64,000 nt of DNA from Sphingomonas sp. So64.6b (GCF_014171475.1 NZ_CP048817.1:620001-684000); one strand, 5' to 3'. Numbered from the stretch's first letter, positions 31,886 to 40,576 are shown. Notes: a model not told the origin generated them from the sequence alone. Numbers and translations: made by a program.

Positions 31886-33664
31886 TCAGGCGGCCAGATC
31901 GTAAGGCTTGATATCGCCGTTGAGATACAGATTGCGCGCCTTGGCGCGGCTGAGCTTGCCTGAACTGGTCCGGGGCAGGGTGCGCGGCGGGATCAGTTCG
32001 ATCACGCAGTTCATACCGGTGACCGAGCGGACTCGCTCGCGGATTTCCTCGCGCAAGCGGACGCGTTCGGCATCATCCGAACTGCGGCACTGGACCAGCA
32101 CGGCGGGGGTTTCCTCACCGCCAGGGGTGGTGATCGCGAACGCGGCGATGTCGCCGGCCTTGAAGCCGGGAAGCTGCTCGACCGCCCATTCGATGTCCTG
32201 TGGCCAATGGTTGCGGCCATTGACGATGATCATGTCCTTGGCGCGGCCGACGATATAAATATAGCCGTCCGAGATATAGCCCATGTCGCCGGTATCGAGC
32301 CAACCATCGGCCATGCACGCCTCGGTCGATTCCTCGTCGCGGAAATAGCCGACCATCAGCGACGGACCCGAGCACCAGACCTTGCCGATTGCGCGTTCGG
32401 GGAGCGGCGTGCCGTCCTCTTCGCGAATCTCGACCTTCATGTCGCGTACCGGCTTGCCGCAATTGACGATCGCACGGAAGCGCTGCGGCCGATCCTGGCC
32501 GTGCGCGACGCCCGACAATTGGGTTTCCTCGACCAGCTCGACACGAATGCCTTCGCCCGGTGGCATGATCGTCACGGCGAGTGTCGCCTCGGCGAGGCCG
32601 TAGCTGGGCAGGAAAGCGGTTGCTTTGAACCCCGCATCGGCAAAGGCATCGACGAATGCCTGCATCACGTCGGGGCGGATCATGTCGGCGCCGTTGCCGG
32701 CGACACGCCAGCGCGACAGGTCGAACCGGTCGCTCGCCTTGGTCTGGCTCGACATGCGGCGCGAGCAGATATCGTAGCCGAAGGTCGGCGAATAGGAGAG
32801 GGTGGTGCCCTTGTTGCGGCTGATCAGATCGAGCCAGGCGAGTGGACGGCGCGCGAAATCTTCGGTTTTCAGATAATCTGTCGACACCTGGTTGGCGACC
32901 ACCGACAGGAAGCAGCCGACCAGTCCCATGTCGTGATACCAGGGCAACCACGATACGCAGCGGTCGCTGTCCGTGATCTCCATGCCATGGCTGTGTGCCG
33001 CGAGATTGTTGAGCAGCGCATGGTGTGTGATCGCGACGCCGTGCGGGAAGCGAGTCGAACCGCTGGAATATTGCAGATACGCCACATCGCTGCCGCGCGC
33101 CTGGGGCAGCGTCGCTTCGGGGGCCTCGCGCTGTTCGAATTCGGACCAGTCGATCCCCTCGACCCCGGCGATCTTCGCCGCTTCACCGGCCATCTGGGCG
33201 AGTTCGGGCGGATAGATCAGCATCGTCGGGTCGCAGCTCGAGAGCTGGACGCGAAGCTGTTCGATATAGGAATCGCGACCACCGAACGAAGTCGGCAGCG
33301 GCAGCGGCACCGGCCAGCCGCCGGCATAAATGACGCCGAAGAACAGCGCGGCGAATTCCGGGCCGGTTTCGGCGACCAGTGCGATGCGGTCCTTGGGCGT
33401 GACGCCGGCCGCGATCAGGCGGCGCGCCATGGCCAGTGCGTCGTCGCGCATCTCGCTGAACGGATAGGGTCGCGACAGCGTGCCGCGCGCGTCGTGGAAG
33501 TTCAGTCCGCGCACGCCGCTGGCGGCATAATCCAGCGCCTCGCCAAGCGTTTCGAAATCGGCCAGGCGGCGCGACAGCGTATCGTCGGTCGGCGTGGCGA
33601 CGAGCATCGCCACGGCATCCCGCTCACTCTGTCGCCCACTTAGTGGCAATGTATCGGTCGTCAT
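31886..33664 (-). CDS. fatty acyl-AMP ligase (FAAL/FadD family)
   Basis: 592 residues of the ANL superfamily. The ATP-binding P-loop is YLQYSSGSTRFPHGVAITH (about 197-215). Other landmarks are LPWYHDMGLVG, LPSYGLAEATLAVT, WLDTGDMGYISDGYIYIVGR and the C-terminal catalytic-Lys motif RTSSGKLSRAKAR. FAALs adenylate fatty acids and hand them to an acyl carrier protein instead of CoA. In sphingomonads such ligases accompany sphingolipid or polyketide-lipid genes, but none was seen here, so the acyl chain is unassigned. Start: ATG at 33664 with AGGG upstream. Confidence 0.88.
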   Translation of the reverse strand: MTTDTLPLSGRQSERDAVAMLVATPTDDTLSRRLADFETLGEALDYAASGVRGLNFHDARGTLSRPYPFSEMRDDALAMARRLIAAGVTPKDRIALVAETGPEFAALFFGVIYAGGWPVPLPLPTSFGGRDSYIEQLRVQLSSCDPTMLIYPPELAQMAGEAAKIAGVEGIDWSEFEQREAPEATLPQARGSDVAYLQYSSGSTRFPHGVAITHHALLNNLAAHSHGMEITDSDRCVSWLPWYHDMGLVGCFLSVVANQVSTDYLKTEDFARRPLAWLDLISRNKGTTLSYSPTFGYDICSRRMSSQTKASDRFDLSRWRVAGNGADMIRPDVMQAFVDAFADAGFKATAFLPSYGLAEATLAVTIMPPGEGIRVELVEETQLSGVAHGQDRPQRFRAIVNCGKPVRDMKVEIREEDGTPLPERAIGKVWCSGPSLMVGYFRDEESTEACMADGWLDTGDMGYISDGYIYIVGRAKDMIIVNGRNHWPQDIEWAVEQLPGFKAGDIAAFAITTPGGEETPAVLVQCRSSDDAERVRLREEIRERVRSVTGMNCVIELIPPRTLPRTSSGKLSRAKARNLYLNGDIKPYDLAA

Positions 33665-33774
33665 GTATTTTGCGCCCTGGTAGCGGCGCTTTGTGTGCCG
33701 CTCTTATAGAAGCGTGCACCTCTGCTCCGCACTGGCGTTCAAAATCGGGTCCGACTGTGGCACAATGATGGCGC

Positions 33775-34326
33775 ATGCATAACGATCGGCCTTCCAGAGA
33801 GCGTGAAAGGCGCGTTGCGCCTCCCCTGGATGCGGCCGCGCTGGATCGTCTAGCCCTGCGCTATGTCGAGCGTTTTTCCACCACCCGAGCACGTCTAGCC
33901 GACTATTTGAGACGCAAGATCCGCACACGCGGTTGGGACGGGGAGAGCGTCGATCCGGTCGCGATTGCCGAGAAGATGGTCGAGCTCGGTTATATCGACG
34001 ACCGCGCGTTCGGCGAGGCGCGAGCTTCGGCGATGGCGCGGCGCGGGCTGGGCAAGCGGCGCGTGACAGGCGCTTTCCGTCAGGCGGGGATCGCTGAGGA
34101 GGATGCCGAGGCGCTGGCGCCGGCGATCGAGGCGCGTGCGCTCGACGCGGCGCTGACCTTCGCGCGCAGGAAACGCATCGGCCCATTCGCCAGCGACCAG
34201 GCCGACCGTCCGCTGCGCGAGAAGCACATCGCGGCGATGATTCGGGGCGGACATGATTTCACCTTGTCGCGACGCATCGCGACGATGGCCCCCGGAGATA
34301 ATGTCGCAGACCTGTCCCGCGATTGA
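33775..34326 (+). CDS. recX: RecX family regulator of RecA
   Basis: 183 residues, ending within the family range. It is built of three-helix RecX repeats: ALDRLALRYVERFSTTRARL, YLRRKIRTRGW, AIAEKMVELGYIDDRAFGEA, then RRGLGKRRVTGAFRQAGIAE. RecX inhibits RecA filament formation and often follows recA; here recA is not nearby. It starts divergently from the acyl-AMP ligase with a 110-base gap. No SOS box was seen before it. Confidence 0.87.
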   Translation: MHNDRPSRERERRVAPPLDAAALDRLALRYVERFSTTRARLADYLRRKIRTRGWDGESVDPVAIAEKMVELGYIDDRAFGEARASAMARRGLGKRRVTGAFRQAGIAEEDAEALAPAIEARALDAALTFARRKRIGPFASDQADRPLREKHIAAMIRGGHDFTLSRRIATMAPGDNVADLSRD

Positions 34327-34401
34327 TCGCGCCGCTCGTCGAACTGGGGCTTTTTCCCGCCGTAACGAACGTGCTATGGCGGTTTGCGGGGGAAGTTACG
34401 T

Positions 34402-34995
34402 ATGCGTATCGAAACGCAGTCGGTGAACTGGGACCGGCTTGAGGAAGCGACTGTGCCTGATGCGCCGGACGGAGATTCTGTCTCCGACGGGCTGTTATAT
34501 GCCGGTACGCTGAAATGGTTCGACGTGACGCGGGGCTTCGGCTTCGTGGTCGGCGACGATCCTTCGGTCGGGGATATATTGATCCATTTCTCCGTGTTGC
34601 AGCCACATGGTCGCCGTAGCCTGCCCGAAGGCGCGCGGATCGAGTGTCGTGCGGTGGTGCGCGATCGCGGCCTGCAGGCTGTCGAGATCGTCTCGATCGA
34701 TCTGACCAATGCGGTCGAACCCTTGCCGCGTGCGCGATCATCTGGCGATCGGATCGACCCTGTGGCGCTGATCGAGGCCGCGGGCCCGTTCGAGGCGGTG
34801 ACGGTCAAATGGTTCAACCGATTGAAGGGTTACGGTTTTCTGGTGCGCGATGCCGATTCCGCCGATATATTCGTGCATATGGAAACATTGCGCCGCGCGG
34901 GGTTGATCGAAGTCGATCCCGATCAGCGGTTGCGGGCGCGGATCGTCGCAGGGCGCAAGGGCCCGCTGGCGGTGGCAGTCGAAGAGGAAGCCTGA
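34402..34995 (+). CDS. double cold-shock-domain protein
   Basis: 197 residues from the ATG at 34402, with GGGGGAAG upstream. Two cold shock domains: the first has GTLKWFDVTRGFGFVVGDD and ILIHFSVLQ (about 36-105), the second VTVKWFNRLKGYGFLVRDAD and IFVHMETLR (about 133-195). The RNP1/RNP2 aromatic residues for single-stranded nucleic acid binding are present in both. It probably acts as an RNA chaperone. This two-domain form is common in alphaproteobacteria. Its stop shares a base with the start of the next gene. Confidence 0.9.
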   Translation: MRIETQSVNWDRLEEATVPDAPDGDSVSDGLLYAGTLKWFDVTRGFGFVVGDDPSVGDILIHFSVLQPHGRRSLPEGARIECRAVVRDRGLQAVEIVSIDLTNAVEPLPRARSSGDRIDPVALIEAAGPFEAVTVKWFNRLKGYGFLVRDADSADIFVHMETLRRAGLIEVDPDQRLRARIVAGRKGPLAVAVEEEA

Positions 34996-35492
34996 TGAAC
35001 ACCGCTCGGTCCCTGATGGCGGCGCTTGCGCTCGGCGCGATGGCATTGACCGGAGGATGCACGAAGGAGGGCGCGGCATCGCCGGCAAGCGAAGTGGCTC
35101 CGGCGACCATCGTGACGGTCAAGAGCTCCAATGGCACGCATGTCTTCAAGGTCGACCTTGCCGATAGCGTTGCCGAGCAGCAGCGTGGACTGATGTATCG
35201 CACCGGCATTCCCAAGGACGGCGGCATGTTGTTTGCGCCATATCCGCCCGAGGGCGGCGGTCCGCGCGAGGCGAGCTTCTGGATGAAGAATACGCCAAGC
35301 ACGCTCGACATCATCTTCATCCGGCCCGATGGCACGATTGCGCATATCGCGGAGAATACCGTGCCCTTTTCGGAAAGCCCGATCCCGTCGGGCGAACCGG
35401 TCGGTGCGGTGCTCGAGATCAATGGCGGTCGCGCGCTTGAACTGGGCATTGTCGAGGGCGATAGCGTCAGCTGGACGAAAAAGGCCGGTTGA
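34995..35492 (+). CDS. DUF192 family lipoprotein
   Basis: 165 residues starting at an ATG that overlaps the previous stop (TGATG). A signal peptide with lipobox ALTGGC (Cys about 22) leads to the DUF192 domain: VDLADSVAEQQRGLMYRTGI, GGMLFAPYP, ASFWMKNTPSTLDIIFIRPD and VLEINGGRALELGI. The family is compact, found in envelopes and secreted fractions, with unknown activity. It is the second gene of a pair with the cold-shock protein. Confidence 0.88.
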   Translation: MNTARSLMAALALGAMALTGGCTKEGAASPASEVAPATIVTVKSSNGTHVFKVDLADSVAEQQRGLMYRTGIPKDGGMLFAPYPPEGGGPREASFWMKNTPSTLDIIFIRPDGTIAHIAENTVPFSESPIPSGEPVGAVLEINGGRALELGIVEGDSVSWTKKAG

Positions 35493-35533
35493 TCGCGGTT
35501 GATGGCAGCCCGCTGGACGGCTAAGCGCGGATC

Positions 35534-35926
35534 ATGGGCATCAATCTCAATCCATTCACCTGGTGGAACGGCGCCAGCTGGGGCACCATGATCGGCCTGC
35601 GCGGCAAGACGCGCGTCGGAGACGACTCGCTGGGCAATGTCTATTATGAGGGCGGCAAGGACACCAACGGCAATCCGCGCCGCTGGGTGATCTATGCCGG
35701 TGCGAACGATTCGAGTCGCGTCGCGCCCGAATGGTTCAGCTGGCTGCATCATCAAGTCGACGACCTGCCCGATCGTGCGCTGCCCGCGGCGCGGGTGTGG
35801 GAAAAGCCCGCTTTGCCCAATCTGACCGGTACGGCGCTCGCCTATCGCCCGTCGGGTGCGCTCGAAAAGGGCGGGCGCCGCGCCGCTGCGACGGGGGACT
35901 ACGAAGCCTGGACGCCGGAAGCGTGA
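35534..35926 (+). CDS. NDUFA12 family NADH:ubiquinone oxidoreductase accessory subunit
   Basis: 130 residues. The family pattern is clear: WWNGASWGTMIGLRGKTRVG, DSLGNVYYEGG, RRWVIYAGANDSSRVAPEWF and WLHHQVDDLP. It is the bacterial counterpart of the complex I supernumerary subunit B17.2, found in alphaproteobacteria. It should bind the inner-membrane complex I arm. It overlaps the next gene by four bases (GTGA), a pairing with DUF2155 and aat that is usual in this class. Confidence 0.9.
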   Translation: MGINLNPFTWWNGASWGTMIGLRGKTRVGDDSLGNVYYEGGKDTNGNPRRWVIYAGANDSSRVAPEWFSWLHHQVDDLPDRALPAARVWEKPALPNLTGTALAYRPSGALEKGGRRAAATGDYEAWTPEA

Positions 35927-36606
35927 TCGATCGCCGCTGGTTGCTTGGGGGCGGGCTTGCGCTGGTCCTGGGGATCGGCGGCTGGCTTGGTTATGGGTGG
36001 TGGCAGGATCGCGCCCGGACCGTTTCGCCCGAAGCACGGCCCACGCCGCGCACCGCGCTCGATGATGAGATACCTTCGTCCGACGTGACCACGATCGATG
36101 TGTCGTCGGGCGTCGATCCAAGTTTCGGCGCGACGCCGATGGCGCAGCGAGTTGCGGTGATCGGCCTGCTCAACAAGCGCAATGGCGTGTCGCGCGACCT
36201 GAAGCTCAAGCCGGGCCAGGCGGTGCGTGTCGGCGATGTCGTGATCCGGCTGCGCGCCTGCGAACGCACCGCGCCCTGGGAGCAACAGCCCTATACCGGC
36301 GCGTTCGTGCAGGTCGATGTCGAGCAGAACAACAAGAGCTGGCGGCGGGTTTTCTCGGGCTGGTTGTACAAGGAACGGCCGCAGCTCAACGTCGTGCTTC
36401 ACCCGATCTATGATGTATGGGCCAAGAGCTGCGAGATGACCTTCCCCGAAGGCGGGCCGGATTCGGTGAGCGCTGGTGATAGCGCGCCGAAAGATGGCGC
36501 TGCGACGCCACGGTCGAGCGAGAAGAAGTCCCCGGCCGCTCCCGAAGCAACACCTTCGCCGGTGCCGACTACGCCAGCGATCGCGCCGGTCAACAATCCG
36601 ACATAA
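35923..36606 (+). CDS. DUF2155 domain-containing membrane-anchored protein
   Basis: 227 residues starting at a GTG that overlaps NDUFA12. One N-terminal membrane anchor (WLLGGGLALVLGIGGWLGYG) is followed by a Pro/Thr-rich linker and the DUF2155 domain (about 70-180; AVIGLLNKRNGVSRDLKLKP, VIRLRACERTAPWEQQPYTG, RVFSGWLYKERPQLNVVLHP, YDVWAKSCEM). A Pro/Ala/Ser-rich tail of about 45 residues follows the domain and is the part that overlaps the end of aat on the other strand. The domain has no known activity. Confidence 0.85.
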   Translation: MIDRRWLLGGGLALVLGIGGWLGYGWWQDRARTVSPEARPTPRTALDDEIPSSDVTTIDVSSGVDPSFGATPMAQRVAVIGLLNKRNGVSRDLKLKPGQAVRVGDVVIRLRACERTAPWEQQPYTGAFVQVDVEQNNKSWRRVFSGWLYKERPQLNVVLHPIYDVWAKSCEMTFPEGGPDSVSAGDSAPKDGAATPRSSEKKSPAAPEATPSPVPTTPAIAPVNNPT

Positions 36607-37178
36607 TCGGCCCGGCTGATTTCGACCGCGCCGAGCGAGGCGAGGTGGTCGGTCATGAACTGGCAATCGAGCAAGGTGAATCCGCCAACGCGCAACCGTG
36701 CGACAAGCCAGGCGATCGCCACTTTCGACGCGTCGCGCGCGCGGCTGACCATGCTTTCGCCGAAGAACGCCTTGCCCAGCGCCAGGCCGTAAAGTCCGCC
36801 GACCAGATCGTCGCCGTCCCACACTTCGATCGAATGCGCGAAGCCCATCGTGTGGAGCTTGAGGAAAACCTGCTCGATTTGGGTGTTGATCCAGGTGTCG
36901 GGCCGGTCCTGTGCGGATTCGGCGCACAGGTCGATGACCCGGGCGAAGGCGGCGTCGGCGGTGACGCGGTAGCGATCGGCAACGATCGTTTTCTTCAGCG
37001 AGTGCGAGAGGTGGAAACCGTCGAGCGGCAGGATCGCGCGCTCCTTCGGTTCGACCCAATAAACGCTGTCTGCATTGCGTGCATCGGCCATCGGGAAGAC
37101 GCCGACGGCATAGGCGCCGAGCACCAGATTGGGATCGAGCGGGACGAGATCGAACGCCGCATCGGGCGTCCCCTTCAT
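36408..37178 (-). CDS. aat: leucyl/phenylalanyl-tRNA-protein transferase
   Basis: 256 residues from the ATG at 37178. Family landmarks: VLGAYAVGVFPMADARNADS, VYWVEPKERAILPLDGFHLS, WINTQIEQVFLKLHTMGFAH, SIEVWDGDDLVGGLYGLALG and DCQFMTDHLASLGAVEISRA. Aat adds Leu or Phe to N-terminal Arg/Lys of proteins for ClpAP degradation (N-end rule). Its 3' end overlaps the 3' end of DUF2155 by 199 bases in antisense. Both proteins keep their family core; the overlap covers the low-complexity tail of one and the C-terminal extension of the other. It overlaps the ParA-type gene by 4 bases. Confidence 0.95.
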   Translation of the reverse strand: MKGTPDAAFDLVPLDPNLVLGAYAVGVFPMADARNADSVYWVEPKERAILPLDGFHLSHSLKKTIVADRYRVTADAAFARVIDLCAESAQDRPDTWINTQIEQVFLKLHTMGFAHSIEVWDGDDLVGGLYGLALGKAFFGESMVSRARDASKVAIAWLVARLRVGGFTLLDCQFMTDHLASLGAVEISRADYVGLLTGAIAGVVGTGEGVASGAAGDFFSLDRGVAAPSFGALSPALTESGPPSGKVISQLLAHTS

Positions 37179-37888
37179 GCCGAAAGCCGTTTTTCGATGG
37201 TCTGCCACAATTCGGTAAAGGCCTGCCCGCCGGCCGATCTGGCGGCGAAACTGCCGACCGGCGCGCGCCTCACCGCCATCGATTCGACCACGCTCGCCAT
37301 CGGCACCACGGGCCAGTCGGGGTGGCGGGCGAGTGCTTCGGCGTGGAGTTTGCGCCGGCGGTCGACCATCGAATGGACGGGGAGTAGATTCGCCTTGCCG
37401 CCGAGGTGCTTCACCACTTCGGTATAGGCACGTTCGGACAGTGGTGAAGGAATGACGGGCACGACGATCAGATCGGCGGCGCGCATCACCTGGTCGCTGG
37501 TCTCGGTCAGACCGGGCGGGCAATCGAGCAGGATGCGGTCATAGGATTTGCGCAAGCCGGTGAGCAGTTTCTGCAGCCGCTTCTTCTTGTCGAGTTCGTG
37601 GAACAGCAGGTCGAGCCCGCGCAGCGAGGCGTCCGCGCCGATCAGGTCGAGCCGCTCGATCGCGGTCTTGCGTACCAGCTTTTCCGGTTCGACATCCTTG
37701 GAGAAGACCGACTGGGCCTGCTCCTTCGTCTTGCCGTCCGACAGCAGGAAACTGCTCGCGGCCTGCGGATCGAGATCCCAGAGCAGGGTGCGGCGCGACG
37801 ACTGGATCGCCGAACACCAGGCGAGATTGACCGCCAGCGTGGTTTTGCCGACGCCGCCCTTCAGACTGTAGATCGCGATCGTCGCCAC
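37175..37888 (-). CDS. ParA/MinD family ATPase
   Basis: 237 residues from the GTG at 37888, with GGAGGACGC directly upstream. The deviant Walker A is IYSLKGGVGKTTLAVNLA (about 6-23) with the signature Lys, followed by the A' motif LLWDLDPQAASS and a Walker B-like YDRILLDCPPGL. Later PVIPSPLSERAYTEVVKHL fits the family. Such ATPases position DNA or protein cargo. No parB or parS was seen next to it, so a role in chromosome partition is not supported. Its stop overlaps aat, so the two form one unit. Confidence 0.85.
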   Translation of the reverse strand: MATIAIYSLKGGVGKTTLAVNLAWCSAIQSSRRTLLWDLDPQAASSFLLSDGKTKEQAQSVFSKDVEPEKLVRKTAIERLDLIGADASLRGLDLLFHELDKKKRLQKLLTGLRKSYDRILLDCPPGLTETSDQVMRAADLIVVPVIPSPLSERAYTEVVKHLGGKANLLPVHSMVDRRRKLHAEALARHPDWPVVPMASVVESMAVRRAPVGSFAARSAGGQAFTELWQTIEKRLSA

Positions 37889-38271
37889 GCGCGTCCTCCG
37901 CTGTTGCAAGCGGCATCGTGCCGGAGGGTTGTGACGGAGGCAAGGCGATGGATCGAAATCACTTGAATTTCGGCCGTCTCATGACTCGATTCCCTTGGCT
38001 TGAGAAGCCTCCTGCAGAGCCAGGGCGGTCCGCTACGAATGTAGATATGGCAGGTCCGAGTGTGATGTGAATCGACCTCTAATCTCTAGGTCAGCGCGGA
38101 AAGTCTGGTGGATGGTCGGGCGAGATATGGGACACCCTATGTTGTATATCTCCAGAGTCGGGAAAATGCGGTAACTCTATGATATATCACATGATTATGG
38201 TAAGAAGTTATGGAGCACGCAAGGCGGCGCTAATTAGTATTGTGTCCCCGTAATTAAACGGTCGCCGCCCG
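37889..38271. other. AT-richer 383-base gap
   Basis: No gene, RNA or terminator was recognised. From about 38100 to 38265 the base composition is visibly more AT-rich than in the neighbours (TTGTATATCTCC, GATATATCACATGATTATGG, CTAATTAGTATTGTG). Together with the small Cys-rich gene after it, it looks like a short acquired islet. Confidence 0.4.
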
Positions 38272-38607
38272 TTAGCGAACGTGGGGTGCCTTCTCAAAAA
38301 GATGCGCTAACTGTGGCGAGGCATCCCAATGTGCTGGCCTCAGGCCGCTATGCCCTCTCCATACCGGGGCACCACTCCACTCGGCGCGGTAGGCTTGTAG
38401 CGAGCCAAGGATAGTCTCCCGCGCGTAGGACGATGCGGCGGGATCATCATCGAATCCCGGTTCCCAAAGGCAGCACGGACAGATGCCGAGAGGAATGCCG
38501 CCTCTCTCATCGTAGGCGTCCGTCACCACATATTCTGGAAAGCCGCATGCAGGGCACAGCAGCTTGCCTTGGTCATCACGGACGTTGAACTGACGAGGGT
38601 CAACCAT
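38272..38607 (-). CDS. small Cys-rich zinc-ribbon-like protein (CPCC-type)
   Basis: 111 residues. Four Cys in two pairs (LLCPACGFPEY and GICPCCLWEPGFDDD) form a probable zinc ribbon; the second pair with W-E-P-G-F-D-D-D resembles the Cys-rich CPCC family (PF14206), where ICPVCFWEDD is typical. The tail (SSYARETILGSLQAYRAEWS) is helical. CPCC proteins are sometimes found as orphan immunity-like genes. Function is not known. It stands alone in an AT-richer islet, so transfer is likely. Confidence 0.6.
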   Translation of the reverse strand: MVDPRQFNVRDDQGKLLCPACGFPEYVVTDAYDERGGIPLGICPCCLWEPGFDDDPAASSYARETILGSLQAYRAEWSGAPVWRGHSGLRPAHWDASPQLAHLFEKAPHVR

Positions 38608-38713
38608 CCCTGGTTCTTACGAGAGGGGAAGTCTGCTTTCCACCCCTTGCGGCGTCTTTAGCGGACAGTCCGAAAACCACCCAAAGCAGAATGCTGCGCA
38701 ATCAATCATCGCC

Positions 38714-38744
38714 AAAAAAAGGCCGGTGGATCGCTCCACCGGCC
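38714..38744 (-). terminator. rho-independent terminator of the MliC-like lipoprotein gene
   Basis: On the minus strand GGCCGGTGGA-gcga-TCCACCGGCC (10-bp perfect stem, 38721-38744) is followed by seven T (38720-38714), 25 bases past the stop codon. A textbook terminator. Confidence 0.9.
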
Positions 38745-38769
38745 GCTTGTTCCGTTTAAGCGTAACCGT

Positions 38770-39153
38770 TCAGGCGCGGCAGGTGAGTGTGCCCTTGCCC
38801 GGCCGGGTCAGCGTGATGTTCTTCGGGTTGCCGGTCAGCGAGTAACCCTCGGCGACGAGCGGCTTGCCGGCTTCGTCAGCCTTGAGCACGGTCGTCGGGC
38901 CGGTCTTTTCCGACTTCACCATTGCCTGCTTGTCGCCCTGGAAGAAGGTGACATAGGCGAGACTGTTGTCCTTGCAGCGGAAGGTGACTTCCGCCTTCAT
39001 CGCCGGCGGCAGTTCGACCGGGGCGCGGTTGGCGATCGCATCCGCTTGAGGATCGGATGAAACGCTGGTCACCACTTCCGGTGACTTGCTGTTGTTACAG
39101 GCCGACAGCGCGAGCAGCGCGACGGCGACGAGCGGGATGGTGCGGTTGATCAT
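38770..39153 (-). CDS. MliC-like lipoprotein
   Basis: 127 residues from the ATG at 39153 (MINRTIPLVAVALLALSACN), a lipoprotein signal with lipobox ALSAC. The mature part has the layout of C-type lysozyme inhibitors: a first Cys strand EVTFRCKDNSLAYVTFFQGD, a middle KADEAGKPL, the marked VAEGYSLTGNPKNITLTRPG and a final Cys (GTLTCRA). It would sit on the inner leaflet of the outer membrane. The call is from pattern only. It matches the fold of the gene at 21524-22015 but the two are not close copies. Confidence 0.65.
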   Translation of the reverse strand: MINRTIPLVAVALLALSACNNSKSPEVVTSVSSDPQADAIANRAPVELPPAMKAEVTFRCKDNSLAYVTFFQGDKQAMVKSEKTGPTTVLKADEAGKPLVAEGYSLTGNPKNITLTRPGKGTLTCRA

Positions 39154-39269
39154 GTCGAGGGACGCTTCGCGCACGCGAAAGAGTTCGTCAAGAGCGTAGA
39201 TTTCCGGCCGAAGCGAGCCTTTTGCGCTGCAGCAAAATGGACATTTATGTTTGCTGAACAAACGATTGG

Positions 39270-40571
39270 TTATTCATGGAATTCGTCGAGATCGGGGATG
39301 CGGCCAAACGCGATCTTGGTGCCGACGCGGTCAATGCGGCCGCCCGATTGGGGACCAAGACTGACGGCGTTGCGGCCGAATTTCTCGTTGATGCGGTCCA
39401 TCGCGCGGCTGAGTGACAAGGTGCGAGTCTCGCGGGCGAGCGGATCATTGGGGTCAAGCAGGCCGAACAGGGACTGCTGTTCGCCGGTCACTGGCTCGAT
39501 CTCGCCCAGAGTCACACCGATCATGCGGATCTGAAAATCGCCGGGGCGGATCTTGCCCGCCGCATAAAGCAGGGGAAACAGCGTCTCGAGCGCGGCGAGG
39601 ACGGCGAAGCTGTCCTGAGTCGAGGAGAGTTTGCGGCTCGCGCGCCAGGTCGATTTGTCGTCCTCGAACCGCGCATGGAGTATGAGCAGGCGGCTGCGAT
39701 AGGATTTTCGGCGCAAGCGGCTCGTCGCCTTGAGCGCGAGGCGGCGCGCGGTGAGCCGCACTGCCTCGGGGCCGCGTTTGCTCGGCGACAGGACATGGCT
39801 ATGGCCGATCGAACGGCTCTGCGTGGCTTTTTCGGGCAAGTCGACGCCGTGCAGCAGATACCAGAGCCGGTCGCCATTGGTGCCGCCCCAGGCGGTGCCG
39901 GCGTCGCGCGGACGGCGTTCGCACAATTGGCGGATATCGTTGACCCCGTCCTGTGCGAGCCGCTTTTCCATCTTGGCGCCAATCCCGCAAATGTCGCGCA
40001 AGGAAAGGTCGTAGAGCCGTTCGGGCAGGGTCTCGGCATCGAGGACGACCAGCCCATCGGGCTTCTGCATATCCGAGGCGAGCTTGGCGAGCAGGCGGTT
40101 GGGCGCGATGCCGACCGAACTGGTCATGCATTCGCCGATATTGGCGCGAATTCCCGCCTTGATGCGGCGGGCGAGCGCGATCGCGTCGGCGCGGCTATTC
40201 TCATTGTCGAGCAGGCGGCAGGCAACCTCGTCGATCGAGCAGACCTTGGTCACGGGCACATGTTTCCAGATTTCCGCGACGATCGCATCGTGGAATTCGA
40301 CATATTTCTCATGCCGGGCCGGCGTGATGATCAGGTCGCGGCACAATCGCTTGGCTTCCCAGACTGGCGTGCCCGTGGTGATGCCGTAGCGCTTCGCTTC
40401 AACGCTGGCGGCGATCGCCACGGTGGTATCGCTGTCGACCGGCGCGACGAGCACCGGCTTGCCGCGCAATGCCGGATCCAGCTGCTGTTCGACGCTGGCG
40501 AAATAGCTGTTCAGGTCGAGGAACAACCAGCGTAGCGGCCGCGGGGGCAGGATGAGCGAGTCGTTGGGCAC
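39270..40571 (-). CDS. Y-family DNA polymerase (DinB/UmuC type)
   Basis: 433 residues if translated from the GTG at 40571; the start is uncertain because no strong ribosome site precedes it. Catalytic motifs are intact: LFLDLNSYFASVEQQLD near the start and VCSIDEVACRLL (about 136-147), which together supply the metal-binding acids. The palm/thumb includes SSVGIAPNRLLAKLASDMQK, a helix-hairpin-helix GIGAKMEKRLAQDGV, and the little finger. Such enzymes copy damaged DNA with low fidelity. It is longer than typical DinB (about 350). A LexA box stands right before it. Confidence 0.88.
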   Translation of the reverse strand: MPNDSLILPPRPLRWLFLDLNSYFASVEQQLDPALRGKPVLVAPVDSDTTVAIAASVEAKRYGITTGTPVWEAKRLCRDLIITPARHEKYVEFHDAIVAEIWKHVPVTKVCSIDEVACRLLDNENSRADAIALARRIKAGIRANIGECMTSSVGIAPNRLLAKLASDMQKPDGLVVLDAETLPERLYDLSLRDICGIGAKMEKRLAQDGVNDIRQLCERRPRDAGTAWGGTNGDRLWYLLHGVDLPEKATQSRSIGHSHVLSPSKRGPEAVRLTARRLALKATSRLRRKSYRSRLLILHARFEDDKSTWRASRKLSSTQDSFAVLAALETLFPLLYAAGKIRPGDFQIRMIGVTLGEIEPVTGEQQSLFGLLDPNDPLARETRTLSLSRAMDRINEKFGRNAVSLGPQSGGRIDRVGTKIAFGRIPDLDEFHE

Positions 40572-40576
40572 TGCTG

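Noticed and set aside
32207..33643. Plus-strand frame over the acyl-AMP ligase
   Set aside because: Shadow of a gene with intact ANL motifs.
37175..37888. Chromosome or plasmid partition ParA
   Set aside because: No parB gene or parS-like palindromes nearby; the gene overlaps aat and is a lone ParA-type ATPase.
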